Source: Diplonema papillatum
Taxonomy: Eukaryota; Euglenozoa; Diplonemea; Diplonemida; Diplonemidae
Length of the DNA stretch: 64,000 bases
Reading direction: 5' to 3'
NCBI GenBank assembly: GCA_030068145.1
Contig: JAPJBO010000270.1
Span: forward strand, 124,001-188,000
A program made the translations under genes and the position numbers. The notes under the pieces are model-generated. The model saw only the letters and a program-made list of their open reading frames with translations. It made no database searches and was not told the origin of the DNA. Position 1 is the stretch's first letter. Each line of letters opens with the position of its first letter. This document shows positions 1 through 13,015 of the stretch, piece after piece.

Positions 1-51
1 GTGCGGCTTAAACCTCGCCAACCAATCCGGTGCAGATAAGACAAGTAGGGA

Positions 52-95
52 TGTTGATCGCAGAACCATTCCAAGCACGTTCTTGCATCGGCACT
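52..95 (+). repeat. Dispersed repeat family B, partial copy
   Basis: The stretch reads like CCATTCCAAGCACGTTCTTG, which also occurs near 4.9, 21.1 and 28.15 kb and, more diverged, at 52.7 kb. Here it sits about 150 bp upstream of the acceptor of the exon at 241, so it probably lies in an intron of the gene that runs in from the left. Confidence 0.6.
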
Positions 96-240
96 CGCTT
101 CCGCGCCCCTGCCCCAGCCCAGCACCTTTTTCTTTGTATGCTGAAATGACTCCCGTCTCACTTCGCGCGAAAACGTGCGGCGAAGAGCTCCGAGGAGCGT
201 GAAGAGAGTGCCTGCCTACCCCCTGCCACGCCACCGACAG

Positions 241-3200
241 ACGAAGGACCGGCTGCAACGGGAGCACGACGCGGTGATCGCCGTGTTCAAGAAGACGCTG
301 CAGGACGACAACGAACGGCTGCAGCACGAGCTGGCGGCGCTGCGCACGGAGCACATGAAGCGGGTGTCCCAACTCGAGGCGGAGAACGACCGGCTGGTGA
401 AGGACCTCGCGAAAGTGTCGACCGAGAACAAAGCGTCGCAGCAGACCATCGAAGTGAACGCGTCGAGCCTCACCGGCATCAAGCAGGAGAACCTGTCGCT
501 CCGGAACGAGTGCTACGAGCTGAAGGAGGCCAACGTCCGCCTGCGGGAGGAGAACTCGACCCTGCGGCTCACCGCGCTGCAAGTCGACGCCGTCGACGAG
601 TGCGAAGGCGGGCGGCCGACGAGGCACGAGCTGGAAGTGCTCGAGGCGCGGGTGAACGAACTCCTCGAGGACAAGGGCCGGCGGCTGAAGGAAATCGCGC
701 TGATGAAGGCTGACAAGAAGGCGCTCGAGATGGAGAACAAAGAGCTCGAAACGGAGGTCGAAACCTCGAAGCGGTCGATGAGCGTTTGCCAGGCGAAGCT
801 GAAGGCGGCGGACGCAGAACTCGCTGTCCTGAAGCAGCGAGACAAGGACGCCGAGGCGAAGCGGAAGAGCGGTAGCCCGTCGTTCGAAGACGAGATGATC
901 ATCGACCTCGAGGCGCAGATGGACCTCATCAAGCGGGCGAAGGCGAAGACCGACAAGGAGAGCCAAGAGCTCAAAGTGGAGAATGAGCTGCTCAAGAGCC
1001 AAATGAAGGCGATGGGCTTCAGCGCCGAGGAGAGCGACTCCTTCGCGCGGGGCGACCTGGCCCCGGCCAGCTTCCAGGGAAAGTTCGGCGACTCGCCGCC
1101 GCCGAAGAAGTCGAGCCACAAGAACATCCTCGAGCTCATCAAAGACACCGATTCGAAGGTTTCGACGTGCCGGAAAGCCCTGGTGGAGATCCGGCTGCAG
1201 CCCGCGGAGCAGGACTACGACGCCATCGTTGCGCGGCAGGACTCGCTGCAGGAGTCCATCGCCAGCCATCTCGCCGACGTGGCCGGGTCTATGGTCGAAG
1301 TGTACGACCAAATCAAGACGATGATCGACCGCGGTGGCATCGCGGTGCTCGACAGCGAGAAGGAGGAGCTCCGAGAACGCCTCGACACCGCCGAGAGCAC
1401 GATCGCCTCCCTCCGCAACCAGTTGACGAAGACCGAGACGCTCCTGGCCGACGCTCTGCAGAATTCGGCCGCGCCCCGGGAATCTAGTATGGTTTTTTTT
1501 GTTTTTGATTGTGACAAACACACCGAATCACTGCCTGACCTTTCTACTTTCGATATATGCATCATCCGCGACGGTGAAGACGAAGCAGCAGACGGAGTCA
1601 GTATACGCAGTAGGAGGAGGATGTATTATTTCAGCACCTGCTTTGTAGAAAATACTTGGGAGGCTTGGAAGTGCCAGTTGCATGAAATTTTAAGGAAGTA
1701 AATGTGTTGGAGCCCACGTGAAACTAACTCTGGGTTCAGTGGTGGGCGTAAGCGTTCAACAGCCGCGTGTGTTGGTGGTATCAGAATTCCTAACCTGAAA
1801 ATGACACAGGGGAAATACAACTGTTGTTCGCAATTGTGTTCGCGATTGCTTTCGCACCACAAAGTGGCAGCGCGCACACAGACACTTTTTTTCCATTCAT
1901 CAAACGGTCACACGGTGACCTAAACCCCCCGGAATTTCAAGCGAACTTTAACTCTAAAAATAAGCAGGTGAGACCCGCTAGTGCACATAACTCTAAAAAT
2001 AAGCAGGTGAGACCCGCTAGTGCACATAACTCTAAAAATAAGCAGGTGAGACCCGCTAGTGCACATAACTCTAAAAATAAGCAGGTGAGACCCGCTAGTG
2101 CACATAACTCTAAAACTATGCAGGTGAGACCCGCTAGTGCACATAAACACAAAACAAAGCGCCAATACTAATATTGCCAACACACCGGGAGACATTGGCC
2201 ACAACCACGCAGGCAAGCCGACGTTCCCGGTTTCCGCGCCTTCGCAGAATACTGTTGGTTTGGAGAACGAAGAGATGCGCGTTCTGGTGCAGGAACTAGC
2301 GCAAACGAAAATCGAGCTCGAGAAAGCCAAAGCCTCAGTGGTCGAAAAAGTTGTCGAGGTTGCGTCTCCCGCGGTGGATCTGCCATCCGACGTCGTGGAG
2401 CTCCAAGAAGAGCTTGAAGACGCGAAGGCAGAAGTCGAGTTCCAGCAGAACATGGCCGCCATGCTCGAAGAGCAGCTGGACGACCTGAAAGACTTCGAGG
2501 CGAGATACCTCAAAATGAAGGAAGTCATGGCGAAGCTGGGGTTCGATGGCGACGATGTCGATGTGTTCCTGACCGAATCGACGACAATCGAAAACAAGCT
2601 TGCGGATTATGAAGTCCTGCGCGAGGAGCTGGAGGATGCGAAGCGACGAGGCATTGGTGCCACCGTAGAAGACCTTGAGTTGTATGCCTTCATGCCTTAA
2701 TGCTCCTTTTTTACTCGGCCGCACGCTCTTCAGTTTTCACCTTAAACAGACACCTGCAGCTGTGAATGTCAACTTTTTTTTCTCCCACTGCTGGGGGAAA
2801 AACGCAGTGAGAAAAAACTGATCAGAGTGTGAGAAAACCCTTGGCCACGTGTCACACCTGTCACAAAGCATTTTACCAGGAAATTTCTTTAGTCACAGTC
2901 GCGATATGTTGGTGAATCAAAAGGGCTCTTTCTGGAAATGTTCCGTTCATGTCACCCGGAGACTGCAAATCCGTGGAGTGTCAAGCGAACTTGCCGCTAA
3001 ACAACTACTCATTTCACATCACCGCAGCTATACGACGAAGGCGCGTGTTCTGGAGGAGACGGTGACAGACCTCACGTCGGCTGCCCGTGAGATGGAGCAA
3101 GATATGCTGCGGGCCAACTACGACCTGCAGCAGGAGCGTGCGTCCCGCGGAAAGGACCTCGAAAAGGCGAGGAAGCGGGAGGATCAGATCCAGCGCTTCA

Positions 3201-3871
3201 TCATCCAATACGAAGAGGAAGTGCGCACCGGCTTCGAAACGTGCAAGCAGCGGCACCAAGAAGTGTGGCGCGAGCTGCGGGGCAAGCGCCGCGCGCTGGA
3301 AGAGCTGAAGCGGAAGGCCCTGCGGGGGACGCTGCACACGGGCGACTTTGAGGGCATCGACGAGCCCCCGTTGCAAGGGCACGACTGGGTCGAGCCGGCG
3401 GTGGCCGTCGAGCCGCTGAACTCGTTTTTTTCGTCGGCCCAGGGCGAGTACCGGGCCCTCTACGCCGACCCGGCGGCCAGCCCCAGCCGGGCGGCGCACC
3501 TCGCGCCGTCGCACCGCTCGCACTCCGGCACGTCTTCGCCGGAGGTGCCCATCCTGCCCGTCGAAGACCACCTCCTGAGCCGCCACCAGCGGCTGGCCGC
3601 GGCCAGGAAGTCGGTTGTGGACGCGGCGCATTCGTCTTTGTCGTACAACTCGTCCCCGTCCCAGCGCACCCCGCAGCCAGCGGCGCTCCGGGCTTTCGGC
3701 TCGGTGCCTCCCGTCGCGCCGCCGACACTGTCGCACCATCCCAAATCGCCGTCGAGGGGAGGGGGAGTGGACGCCCGCACGCTCAGTACGCTGGGCAACT
3801 TCACGGGCTCTTCCGCAGTGAGCTGCTCCAACACGAATCTTTCCCCTCCAACTCGTTCACCGGTCCGGTGA
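241..3871 (+). CDS. Coiled-coil protein, 3' part (three exons visible, 5' end outside window)
   Basis: Exons 241-1486, 2213-2681 and 3028-3871 join in phase (852 residues visible, then TGA). Donors are GTATGG at 1487 and GTATGC at 2682; acceptors end CGCAG. Exon 241 follows a pyrimidine-rich stretch ending GACAG, and no in-frame ATG suits as a start, so upstream exons should lie before the window. Residues 1-415 are an almost unbroken heptad coiled coil rich in E, K and L. Exon 2 continues the coil, and exon 3 adds another 100 residues of coil, then a Pro/Ser-rich basic tail ending SPVR. The family is not recognised; such proteins are usually structural or cytoskeletal. The tail segment is repeated twice downstream in decayed form. 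Each intron carries dispersed repeats. The exon chain is well supported; the function is not known. Confidence 0.75.
1633..1762 (+). repeat. Dispersed repeat family A, copy 1
   Basis: About 130 bp, from AGCACCTGCTTTGTAG to GGGCGTAAGCGTTCAACA, that recurs in the same orientation at 20466-20591. Both copies lie in introns of unrelated genes: here intron 1487-2212 of the coiled-coil gene, there intron 20448-21215 of the membrane-protein gene. Similarity is patchy in the middle and strong at both ends. Confidence 0.7.
1905..1958 (+). repeat. Dispersed repeat family C, copy 1
   Basis: The core GGTCACACGGTGACC, then a C-run and GGAATTTCAAGCGAACTTTA, is shared with 2949-3003, 14473-14526 and 20237-20290. 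Three of the four copies are intronic, and those at 2949 and 20237 end less than 30 bp from the 3' splice site. This copy is joined directly to the family D tandem array. Confidence 0.7.
1950..2144 (+). repeat. 39-bp tandem repeat, five copies (families C/D junction)
   Basis: Five head-to-tail 39-bp units, the first four identical and the last with two changes. A unit carries the end of family C (AACTCTAAAA) and the start of family D (GCAGGTGAGACCCGCTAGTG). The array lies inside intron 1487-2212 and therefore does not code, although it keeps frames open on both strands. Confidence 0.9.
2949..3003 (+). repeat. Dispersed repeat family C, copy 2
   Basis: GTCACCCGGAGACTGCAAAT and the following GTCAAGCGAACTT match the family C core. 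The copy ends about 25 bp before the acceptor of the exon at 3028, so it makes up most of the 3' end of intron 2682-3027. Confidence 0.6.
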
Positions 3872-4600
3872 CGGGACGTGGGAGTATCCAGACGGTACTC
3901 TTTGAGCGTCTTCGCCGGAGACGCCCACCTTGCCCGTTGAAGACCACTTCTTGTGCCGCCACCAGCGGCTGGCCGCGGCGGGGAAGTCGGGTGTGGACGC
4001 GGCGCATTCGTCTTTTCGTCCAACTCGTCCCGTCCCAGCGCACCCCGCAGCCGCAGCTCCGGGCTTTCGGCTCGGTGCCTCCCGTCGCGCCGCCGACACT
4101 CTCGCACCATCCCAAGTCGCCGTCGAGGGGAGAGCGTGGACGCCCGCGCGCTCAGTACGCTGGGCAACTTCACGGGCTCTTCCTCCGCAGCTGCTCCAAC
4201 ACGAATCTGTCTCCTCCGACTTGTTCACCAGTCCGGTGAGGGACGTGGGAGGATCCAGACGGTAGTTGTTTAGGCGTCTTCGCCGGAGATGCCCATCCTG
4301 CCCGTTGAAGACCACCTCCTGAGCCGCCACCAGCGGATGGCCGCGGCGAGGAAGTCTGTTGTTGACGCGGCGCATTCGTCTTGTCGTACAACTCGTCCCC
4401 GTCCCAGAACCCCGCAGCCCGGGGCACTCCGGGCTTTCGACTCGGTGCATCCCGTCGCGCCGCCGACACTCTCGCACCATCCCCAATCGCGGTGCTCGCG
4501 CACGTACTCTGGGGCACCTTCACGGGCTCTTTCGCGGGGCTGCTCCAGCGCAAATCTGTCTCGCTACTCGTTCACCCGCTTCGGTGACACCAGTCGGTAC
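3529..4600 (+). repeat. Tandem triplication of the coiled-coil gene's last coding segment
   Basis: Three direct copies of roughly 330-380 bp begin near 3529, 3911 and 4274. Copy 1 is the in-frame C-terminal tail of the gene ending at 3871. Copies 2 and 3 keep long stretches of identity (for example CCTCCCGTCGCGCCGCCGAC) but have drifted out of frame through small insertions and deletions. They behave as dead 3' copies, possibly part of the transcript's 3' end. Copy 3 is the most worn and loses part of its end. Confidence 0.85.
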
Positions 4601-7442
4601 TCTTCCTTCTGCGCTGCTCCTGTGCAAAGTTCACGAAGCTTCAACCTAGTTGCGTTGCATTCGCGGGCGCGTGCGCGTATCGCACGCTGTCAGCTTTTTG
4701 TTGCGTCATTTGGGCCGCGCTTTTATGATTGCAAATCAAGACTCAAAGTCGGCAGTTTCAGAAAAGAGAGGCAGAGGCGGATGTCCGTACCTTCGTGTAG
4801 GATCCCATAGGATGGAGCAGCCACCTGACGCCCTGTCTGCAGACACGACGTGGCGTTGAGCACATACCATACCAAGCACGGTTCTTGCAGAAAACAGTTT
4901 TAAGCACATACCGTTCCAAGCACGATTCTTGCAGGATACAGTGTCGAGCACATACCATTCCAAGCACGATTCTTGCTTTCCCCCCTCTCGTCCTCTCCCA
5001 ACAGAGTAATCGCGCCAGGCTGGCACTGTGAAGCCGTTCCTCTGCGGTAGTTGACATCGTTGAAGATCCCCTCTTCCCCCCTTCGGTGTGGTGTTCAGCA
5101 CAGACCTTTCCAAGCACCCCCCTGTCCTCGGCATCAAGGATACGAATGAGAGGCTACATTCTGCCCAGACACTACACTAAGATTTTTCCTAACTTGCCGC
5201 CCGGTCTGCGGCCAATCAAGCGTTGCGACGGTCCTCGTTCATCGCCACCATCGCCGCCAACCAGCAGTTGGCAGCGTCCCGCTGCAATTCACCAGAAAGA
5301 GACGGGCGAGAACCGCCCGCATGGACACACAAACAAAAATAAAGTGCCGTGCCTCTTTATTGAAAGGATACCGTAGTTGGGAGTAATGCCGAACCAAGAA
5401 AATACCTGGGGCGTCTTTCCCGGAGGGTTTGCGTACTTAGTGGTGACCCTCGAATGTAACCCCGGGTGTCTCAGGCTTGTTCCGGCGTTGTTCCGTTCCA
5501 GCCTATGTCCGGTCCAACGTTATTTCGGTTAAGCGTTATGCAAATTACCTTTTGGATATAGGGGACTGGACGTTGTGCAACTCACACGAGTGCGGATGCC
5601 GGAAGTCTCAAAGGAGCAAGTTCCACGAAAAAGGGTCGGGTCCTTGTTTCTTGTGTTGGCACTTGCAATCAACTCGTTGAGTTGCAAGGTGACTGTAGGA
5701 TGTTCTGCCGTTCTGCCAGCCTCGCCTACCTTCCTTTTCCCAGTCTCGTTGTAGTCTACTTTCGTGTCTTTCGTGCCTTCGGCTTTCTGTGATTAAAGTT
5801 CGCAGCTCGTGTGTCTTTCCAGCTCCTTCAAAAAAACTGGGGCAGACTGAACACATGATTCTTGCCGGTCGGCCCTCCGTGCCTCCGACTTCGAAAACTC
5901 GCCCGATCATGGGTGGAGGCCACGTGCACCTTTCCAGCGCTACATCTTATCCTAGCAGGATTCTCTATCCTTGCGAGGCCGCCAACTCTGGACTGCATCG
6001 TCTTTCTGACCATTGATTCGAAGAGGCATTTCTGCACTGTGCTGGCACAGTTGCCGCGCGAACCGAAACTCAAATCCAGGGTCTTCGGTCCCGTAGCTTA
6101 TCCACAGACGGGCTTCGGCTCGCGAATTCTCGTTTGGGAGACATCAGCCTGGCCTCCCTCACATTGGCAAGCTCAGCGGGAACAGAAAGAGCGCATAGGG
6201 TGGCAGTTTGCTGCGAGCCCCTGCGTCGGATTGTCGCACGCTCCAATAGAGGAAGATGGGAAACCAAAATAACCCGGAATCTAGCCTCAGCCCTCCCGTG
6301 CCTCTTCGGAAAGCTTTCTACTTGGAACACCAAGTTGACAGCTTCCCACCGACACGAATGGTAACAACGCGCACTTATCTTTCCTGTTCCTTCACGCCGT
6401 CCAGCATCTAGCCCGTCTGCCTCCCCTCTGGCTTCGTTAGCTACCCGCTTGTGAATTCAAGTTGGTGGCTCAGTGCCAAGCAACTGCTGCGTGTGTGCAA
6501 TTTGTATCTTTGTGCCCTTTTTTCAATCACAACCAGTTTCCAAAAAAGAAAGAAAGAAGAGAAAATGGTAATTGTTCAAGAGAGGGAAAGAACTCCAGGA
6601 AACAAAGCGAAACATGTTCCGCAAATGTTGTACACCCGCTTCCGACGTTGTTCCCTCCATTTGCCCCCCCTCCTCAGGCCTTGTCGAGTATCTGTCCAAA
6701 AGAGTAAAATACCAACCGCTTGTTCCTCCGCTCGCAGTCATTTTTGTGTGCACGATGCTTAATTGGTACGAGCGCGCGTAATCAAAGTTCGCCCGCGCAG
6801 CATTCAGCTTTTGTTTAGCCTGCCATGTAGCCATCACGGTTCCTCGCAACCAGCCTCGAAGCCGTAGCCATCATGGTTTGCAAGCGTGGGCACACGCAGG
6901 TGGCTCCTCGCAACTAGCCTCGAAGCCTTGCCAAGACACTGTTCATGAGCAGGAGAAACGACGCAGGAGGAAAACTTCAAGGTCTGCTTGTTCGATGGCG
7001 CGCGCACAAAGTAGCCGCGATTATCCAGCTTCGGCCGACCGCGTAGCTCGCTGGTCATCTGTAGGTAGCCAAACGGCACGCCAAAACCCAAACGGGGCAC
7101 CTATTCCTGCAGTGCTAAAAAATTCGCAGCCTCACGTCGCAGTGGTGGTGCTCTGCCCTGAAAGCTTATCAACACTGTCGTGGCAGCGCCGTCGGATACC
7201 ACCCTTGAACCACGCGGCACTCTTATACACAGCGTTTTTTCATTTCCCATCTGCAACACAGTGAGGCTCTGGAAGTGTCAACACTGTATGCACCTCACTG
7301 TACTCAGGACTGGGTGGATCGCTTGGGGGTCCCGAACACAAAAAAACCGCAGGGCGAGCACGAGTGCGTGTCAAGAACCCGCAGAGACGACTGAAGCTGG
7401 ATACATCGACAAGTGCCGCCGCGAGTGCGGGATGAAGTCGAG
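4601..7442. other. Spacer without a convincing gene
   Basis: About 2.8 kb of lower-GC DNA with only short frames and no coding periodicity that I trust. It holds a tandem cluster of family B (4852-4977), another fragment near 5093, and a short direct repeat CCTCGAAGCC at 6850 and 6910. The end of the stretch should contain the promoter or 5' leader of the gene starting at 7443, but no clear signal is visible. Confidence 0.6.
4852..4977 (+). repeat. Family B, three tandem copies
   Basis: Three successive copies of a roughly 42-bp unit with the core GAGCACATACC-ATTCCAAGCACG and then ATTCTTGCAG. The same core occurs singly near 21.1, 28.15 and 52.7 kb. Confidence 0.75.
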
Positions 7443-10400
7443 ATGAACTCGGTATCCGCGAACGCCTCGCAGCGCAGTGCCGGCTGGGGACCGCCGCCGC
7501 AGGCGAGGCGGCTGTACACGCCGCTCAAGGAGGCGGGCTACTCCGGCGCCCCGTCTCCCGGCATCCTACAAGAAGTCGCCCTCCGCTCGCCGACCCATGC
7601 GAAGCGGGCCTCCCTATGGGACAAGACATTGTCCCCTCCGTCGCTCGCCCTCCAGCAGCAGGGCGCGTCTGGAGTGCGCGTCGGCGGGGCGGGCTACAGC
7701 CGGGTAGAATCCCCGGCGCGGCCGCCGCCCATCGGCAAGGCGGGCGACCCGGCCGCTGCTCAGCCGAGGCCGCCCATCGTCTCCCCCCCGTACCAGCATA
7801 CGCCCCATTGGAGCTCCAGCGACGCCGCCCGCCGACACCTTTGGGACACCGAGGCGGTGGCATCCCCCGTGTCCGTGAACCTTGCCTACGGGGACACCGA
7901 GTACCGTGGCCACACCCATGGTGACACTGAGTACCGTGGCCACACCCATGGTGACACTGAGTACCGTGGCCACACCCATGGTGACACTGAGTACCGTGGC
8001 CACACCCATGGTGACACTGAGTACCGTGGCCACACCCATGGTGACACTGAGTACCGTGGCCACACCCATGGTGACACTGAGTACCGTGGCCACACCCATG
8101 GTGACACTGAGTACCGTGGCCACACCCATGGTGACACTGAGTACCGTGGCCACACCCATGGTGACACTGAGTACCGTGGCCACACCTACGGTGTCCCCGA
8201 GTACCGTGGCTACACTCAGTTCGATACACCCGTCGGGGTGCCGTTGCACTCAAGCGTACAAGAGGATCGTCGGGTGACGACGGCGCAACGCACGCAGCCA
8301 TTTGTGATCGAGGACCTTACAGCGGCCGAACTGCCCAGCCACCGCGGGCGGGCGCAGTTTGTCGTCGAAGACCTCGCGCTGGCGGAGGAGGCCGCGCACC
8401 GGCGGCGGAGCACGCTCGGACCCTTGCACCACCACCCGCCGCACGTGGACGGCCACTTGAACAACAAGGCAGACGTCGTGTTGCCGCGCCGAGAGAGCAG
8501 ACTCGCGGGGGCTAGAGCAGTGCACTTTGTAGCGACGGACGGACTGAGCACCGAAGTGCTCCTTCACTCCCCAACGTACGACCGGAGGAGCGCCAGCGTC
8601 CCCCAGCGGATGGACGTGGCCATGCCCGAAGTCCTGGTTCAGTCCCCGGCTCACAGGGGGAGGGAGATGCGAGAGGTGGCACCCTTGGAGGGGAGGTGTG
8701 CGAGCATTCCGCCGGAGACCGCGCGGTTGCTGCAGCGGATGGACGCGTTGATGCGGCAGGTGGCCGCGAAGGACGACCAGAACAACGACCTCGCCACGCA
8801 GGTTGCCGCGCACCGCATCGAGCTCGACGCGGTCGCGCGGCAGCTGGCAGCGAAGGACGACCGCAACAGCGACTTGGCCGCCCAGCTGGCCGCGCACCAC
8901 GTCGAACTCGACGCGGCCGTGCGGCAGCTGGCCGCGAAGGACGACCGGAACAACGATCTGGCGGCCCAGCTGGCCGCGCACCGCGTCGAGCTGGACGCAG
9001 TCACGCGGCAGCTCGCCGTGAAGGACGACTGGAACTGCGACCTGGCCGCCCAGCTGACCGCACATCGCGTCCAGCGGGACACCGCGGAAGCCGGCCAGCG
9101 CAACGACGCAGCTGCCCTCCGGACCGAGTTCGACGCGCTGCTGCGGCAGGCCGCCGTGAAGGACGACCAGAACAACGACCTGGCCGCGCAGCTGGACGCG
9201 TCGCAGGCGGAGCTGAGCCCCCTGCGCCGCCGGGTTGCTGAGCTTGAAGCCGGCGACCGCGAGCAGCGGGCCGCGCACCTGCGCGAGACCGACCGGCTGC
9301 GGGACGAAGCCGCCGACGCGGCGAAGGAGCTGCGCGCGCTGCGGGAGGAGGCGGAGGGCAACCCGTCGGCGGAGGCGCGGCTGCGGGAGAGCGAGGGCGC
9401 GCTGGCCGACAAGACGGAGGAGGCCGAGCACCTGGCCGCCCGGTGCGGCGCGCTGAAGGAGGCGCACTGCGAGCGCGTGCTGCTGCTCGAAGAGCAGCTG
9501 GCCGCCGCCGAAGCCGACGCCGAAGATCTCCGGCGGCACCTCGCCGCCGCCGCCGAAGCCGCGAAGCAGTGGGAGCGGAAGGCCGGCTCGCTCGACGCCG
9601 AGTCTGCGGAGCAAGCCGCGCTCGCTGCGGCGAAGACCCGCGAAGCCGACGAGCTCCGGTCGGCGGCAGCCGGGTTGGAAGCCCGCTGCAGGGCCCTGGA
9701 GGAGGACTACGACGCGGCCGCCCGCCGGCTCCGGCAGGCCGGCGCGTCGGAGGAGAAGCTCGCGCGGGCCGAGCGGAGGGACGCGGCCCTGGCCGAGGAC
9801 AACAGGGGCCTGGCCGTGGACAACGCGGGGCTCGAGAAAAAGTGCAAGGATCTCGCGGCGCAGCGCGACCGGTGGCAGCGGGTCGCCGAGTCGAGGGGCA
9901 GAACCGACGCGGCGGCGCTCGAGGAGGTGGCCGCTGTGGAGCGAGACAGAATGCGCGCCACAGTAGCCGACCTGGAAGCCGAGTGCCGCGAGGCCAAGGA
10001 GGACAGGGACCGGTGGCGCACCGCGGCCGAGGCCGTCGGCAAGGCGTCGTCGGAGAGCCCGCGCCGCGTCCAGTCGCCGAGGGGGGCGAGGCCGCTGCCC
10101 CGGCAGTTGGAGGAAGCCGCCGTGGCGCTCTTCGCCGACGCCACCACCATCCTGGCGTCCGAAGGCAGCCGGACCGTGAGCAATGCGAACAACCCGGAGC
10201 CTTCGGGCGTTGAGCTCGCCCGGGTGATGTCGATGACCTCGCCGGAGCTATCCCGAGCGTTGTTCCGGGATCTCGTCACCGAGCGTTCGGTCGGCCTCCA
10301 AGGCTGGCTCGAGTGGAACGCGGCGGTGCACGCGGTCTGCGGCGGCGACGCGTACCGCCACCTGCTCGAGTGGATCAAGGGGGGCATCGACTCCCGCCTG

Positions 10401-10658
10401 TCGGAGGACTCTTGGCGGCCGGCGGCTGCTGTCGTCTTCAACTCGATGTGCCCGCCGAACGCCCAGGTCCCGCTGCAGGACCTCGCCGGCCTGCTCGGCT
10501 CCAACCGCCAGGCGGCGGCCCTCCTGGTGGCCGCCGGCATGCCGCACGAGGCGGGGTGCGTGTCGTTCTCGAACTTCGTCGCTTGGTGCCGGAAGCAGTC
10601 GGACCCCGGCCTCCTCCTGTCCACCATGAGGCAGTACCCGGACCTGCTGCCACCGTGA
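7443..10658 (+). CDS. Large coiled-coil protein with decapeptide repeats and a C-terminal globular domain
   Basis: Single-exon frame of 1071 residues from the first ATG (MNSVSANASQ). Residues 1-150 are Pro/Arg-rich. Residues 150-260 are about eleven copies of the decapeptide GDTEYRGHTH, encoded by a nearly perfect 30-bp minisatellite. From about residue 430, four or five 28-residue units of the type QLAAKDDRNNDLAAQLAAHR form the start of a long Ala/Glu/Arg-rich coiled coil, which runs to about residue 870. The last 150 residues, after a Ser/Pro linker, are globular and helical and contain EWNAAVHAVCGGDAY and GCVSFSNFVAWCRKQ; this resembles EF-hand-like segments but lacks a clear calcium loop. 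Likely cytoskeletal or flagellar structural protein (inference). No family name can be given. Confidence 0.85.
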   Translation: MNSVSANASQRSAGWGPPPQARRLYTPLKEAGYSGAPSPGILQEVALRSPTHAKRASLWDKTLSPPSLALQQQGASGVRVGGAGYSRVESPARPPPIGKAGDPAAAQPRPPIVSPPYQHTPHWSSSDAARRHLWDTEAVASPVSVNLAYGDTEYRGHTHGDTEYRGHTHGDTEYRGHTHGDTEYRGHTHGDTEYRGHTHGDTEYRGHTHGDTEYRGHTHGDTEYRGHTHGDTEYRGHTHGDTEYRGHTYGVPEYRGYTQFDTPVGVPLHSSVQEDRRVTTAQRTQPFVIEDLTAAELPSHRGRAQFVVEDLALAEEAAHRRRSTLGPLHHHPPHVDGHLNNKADVVLPRRESRLAGARAVHFVATDGLSTEVLLHSPTYDRRSASVPQRMDVAMPEVLVQSPAHRGREMREVAPLEGRCASIPPETARLLQRMDALMRQVAAKDDQNNDLATQVAAHRIELDAVARQLAAKDDRNSDLAAQLAAHHVELDAAVRQLAAKDDRNNDLAAQLAAHRVELDAVTRQLAVKDDWNCDLAAQLTAHRVQRDTAEAGQRNDAAALRTEFDALLRQAAVKDDQNNDLAAQLDASQAELSPLRRRVAELEAGDREQRAAHLRETDRLRDEAADAAKELRALREEAEGNPSAEARLRESEGALADKTEEAEHLAARCGALKEAHCERVLLLEEQLAAAEADAEDLRRHLAAAAEAAKQWERKAGSLDAESAEQAALAAAKTREADELRSAAAGLEARCRALEEDYDAAARRLRQAGASEEKLARAERRDAALAEDNRGLAVDNAGLEKKCKDLAAQRDRWQRVAESRGRTDAAALEEVAAVERDRMRATVADLEAECREAKEDRDRWRTAAEAVGKASSESPRRVQSPRGARPLPRQLEEAAVALFADATTILASEGSRTVSNANNPEPSGVELARVMSMTSPELSRALFRDLVTERSVGLQGWLEWNAAVHAVCGGDAYRHLLEWIKGGIDSRLSEDSWRPAAAVVFNSMCPPNAQVPLQDLAGLLGSNRQAAALLVAAGMPHEAGCVSFSNFVAWCRKQSDPGLLLSTMRQYPDLLPP
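7891..8220 (+). repeat. 30-bp coding minisatellite
   Basis: Eight consecutive units 7921-8160 look identical base for base, with slightly different edge units at 7891 and 8161 and a degenerate one at 8191. Each unit encodes GDTEYRGHTH. The lack of synonymous change means recent expansion or homogenisation. Confidence 0.95.

Positions 10659-13015
<2,357 letters not shown>

Noticed and set aside
175-240. Start of the first coiled-coil gene at a GTG
   Set aside because: GTG is not a usual nuclear start; a pyrimidine-rich tract ending GACAG at 240 marks an internal exon border instead.
8250-9614. 454-codon minus-strand frame
   Set aside because: Shadow of the GC-rich coiled-coil gene; Leu/Arg/Val-rich nonsense composition.
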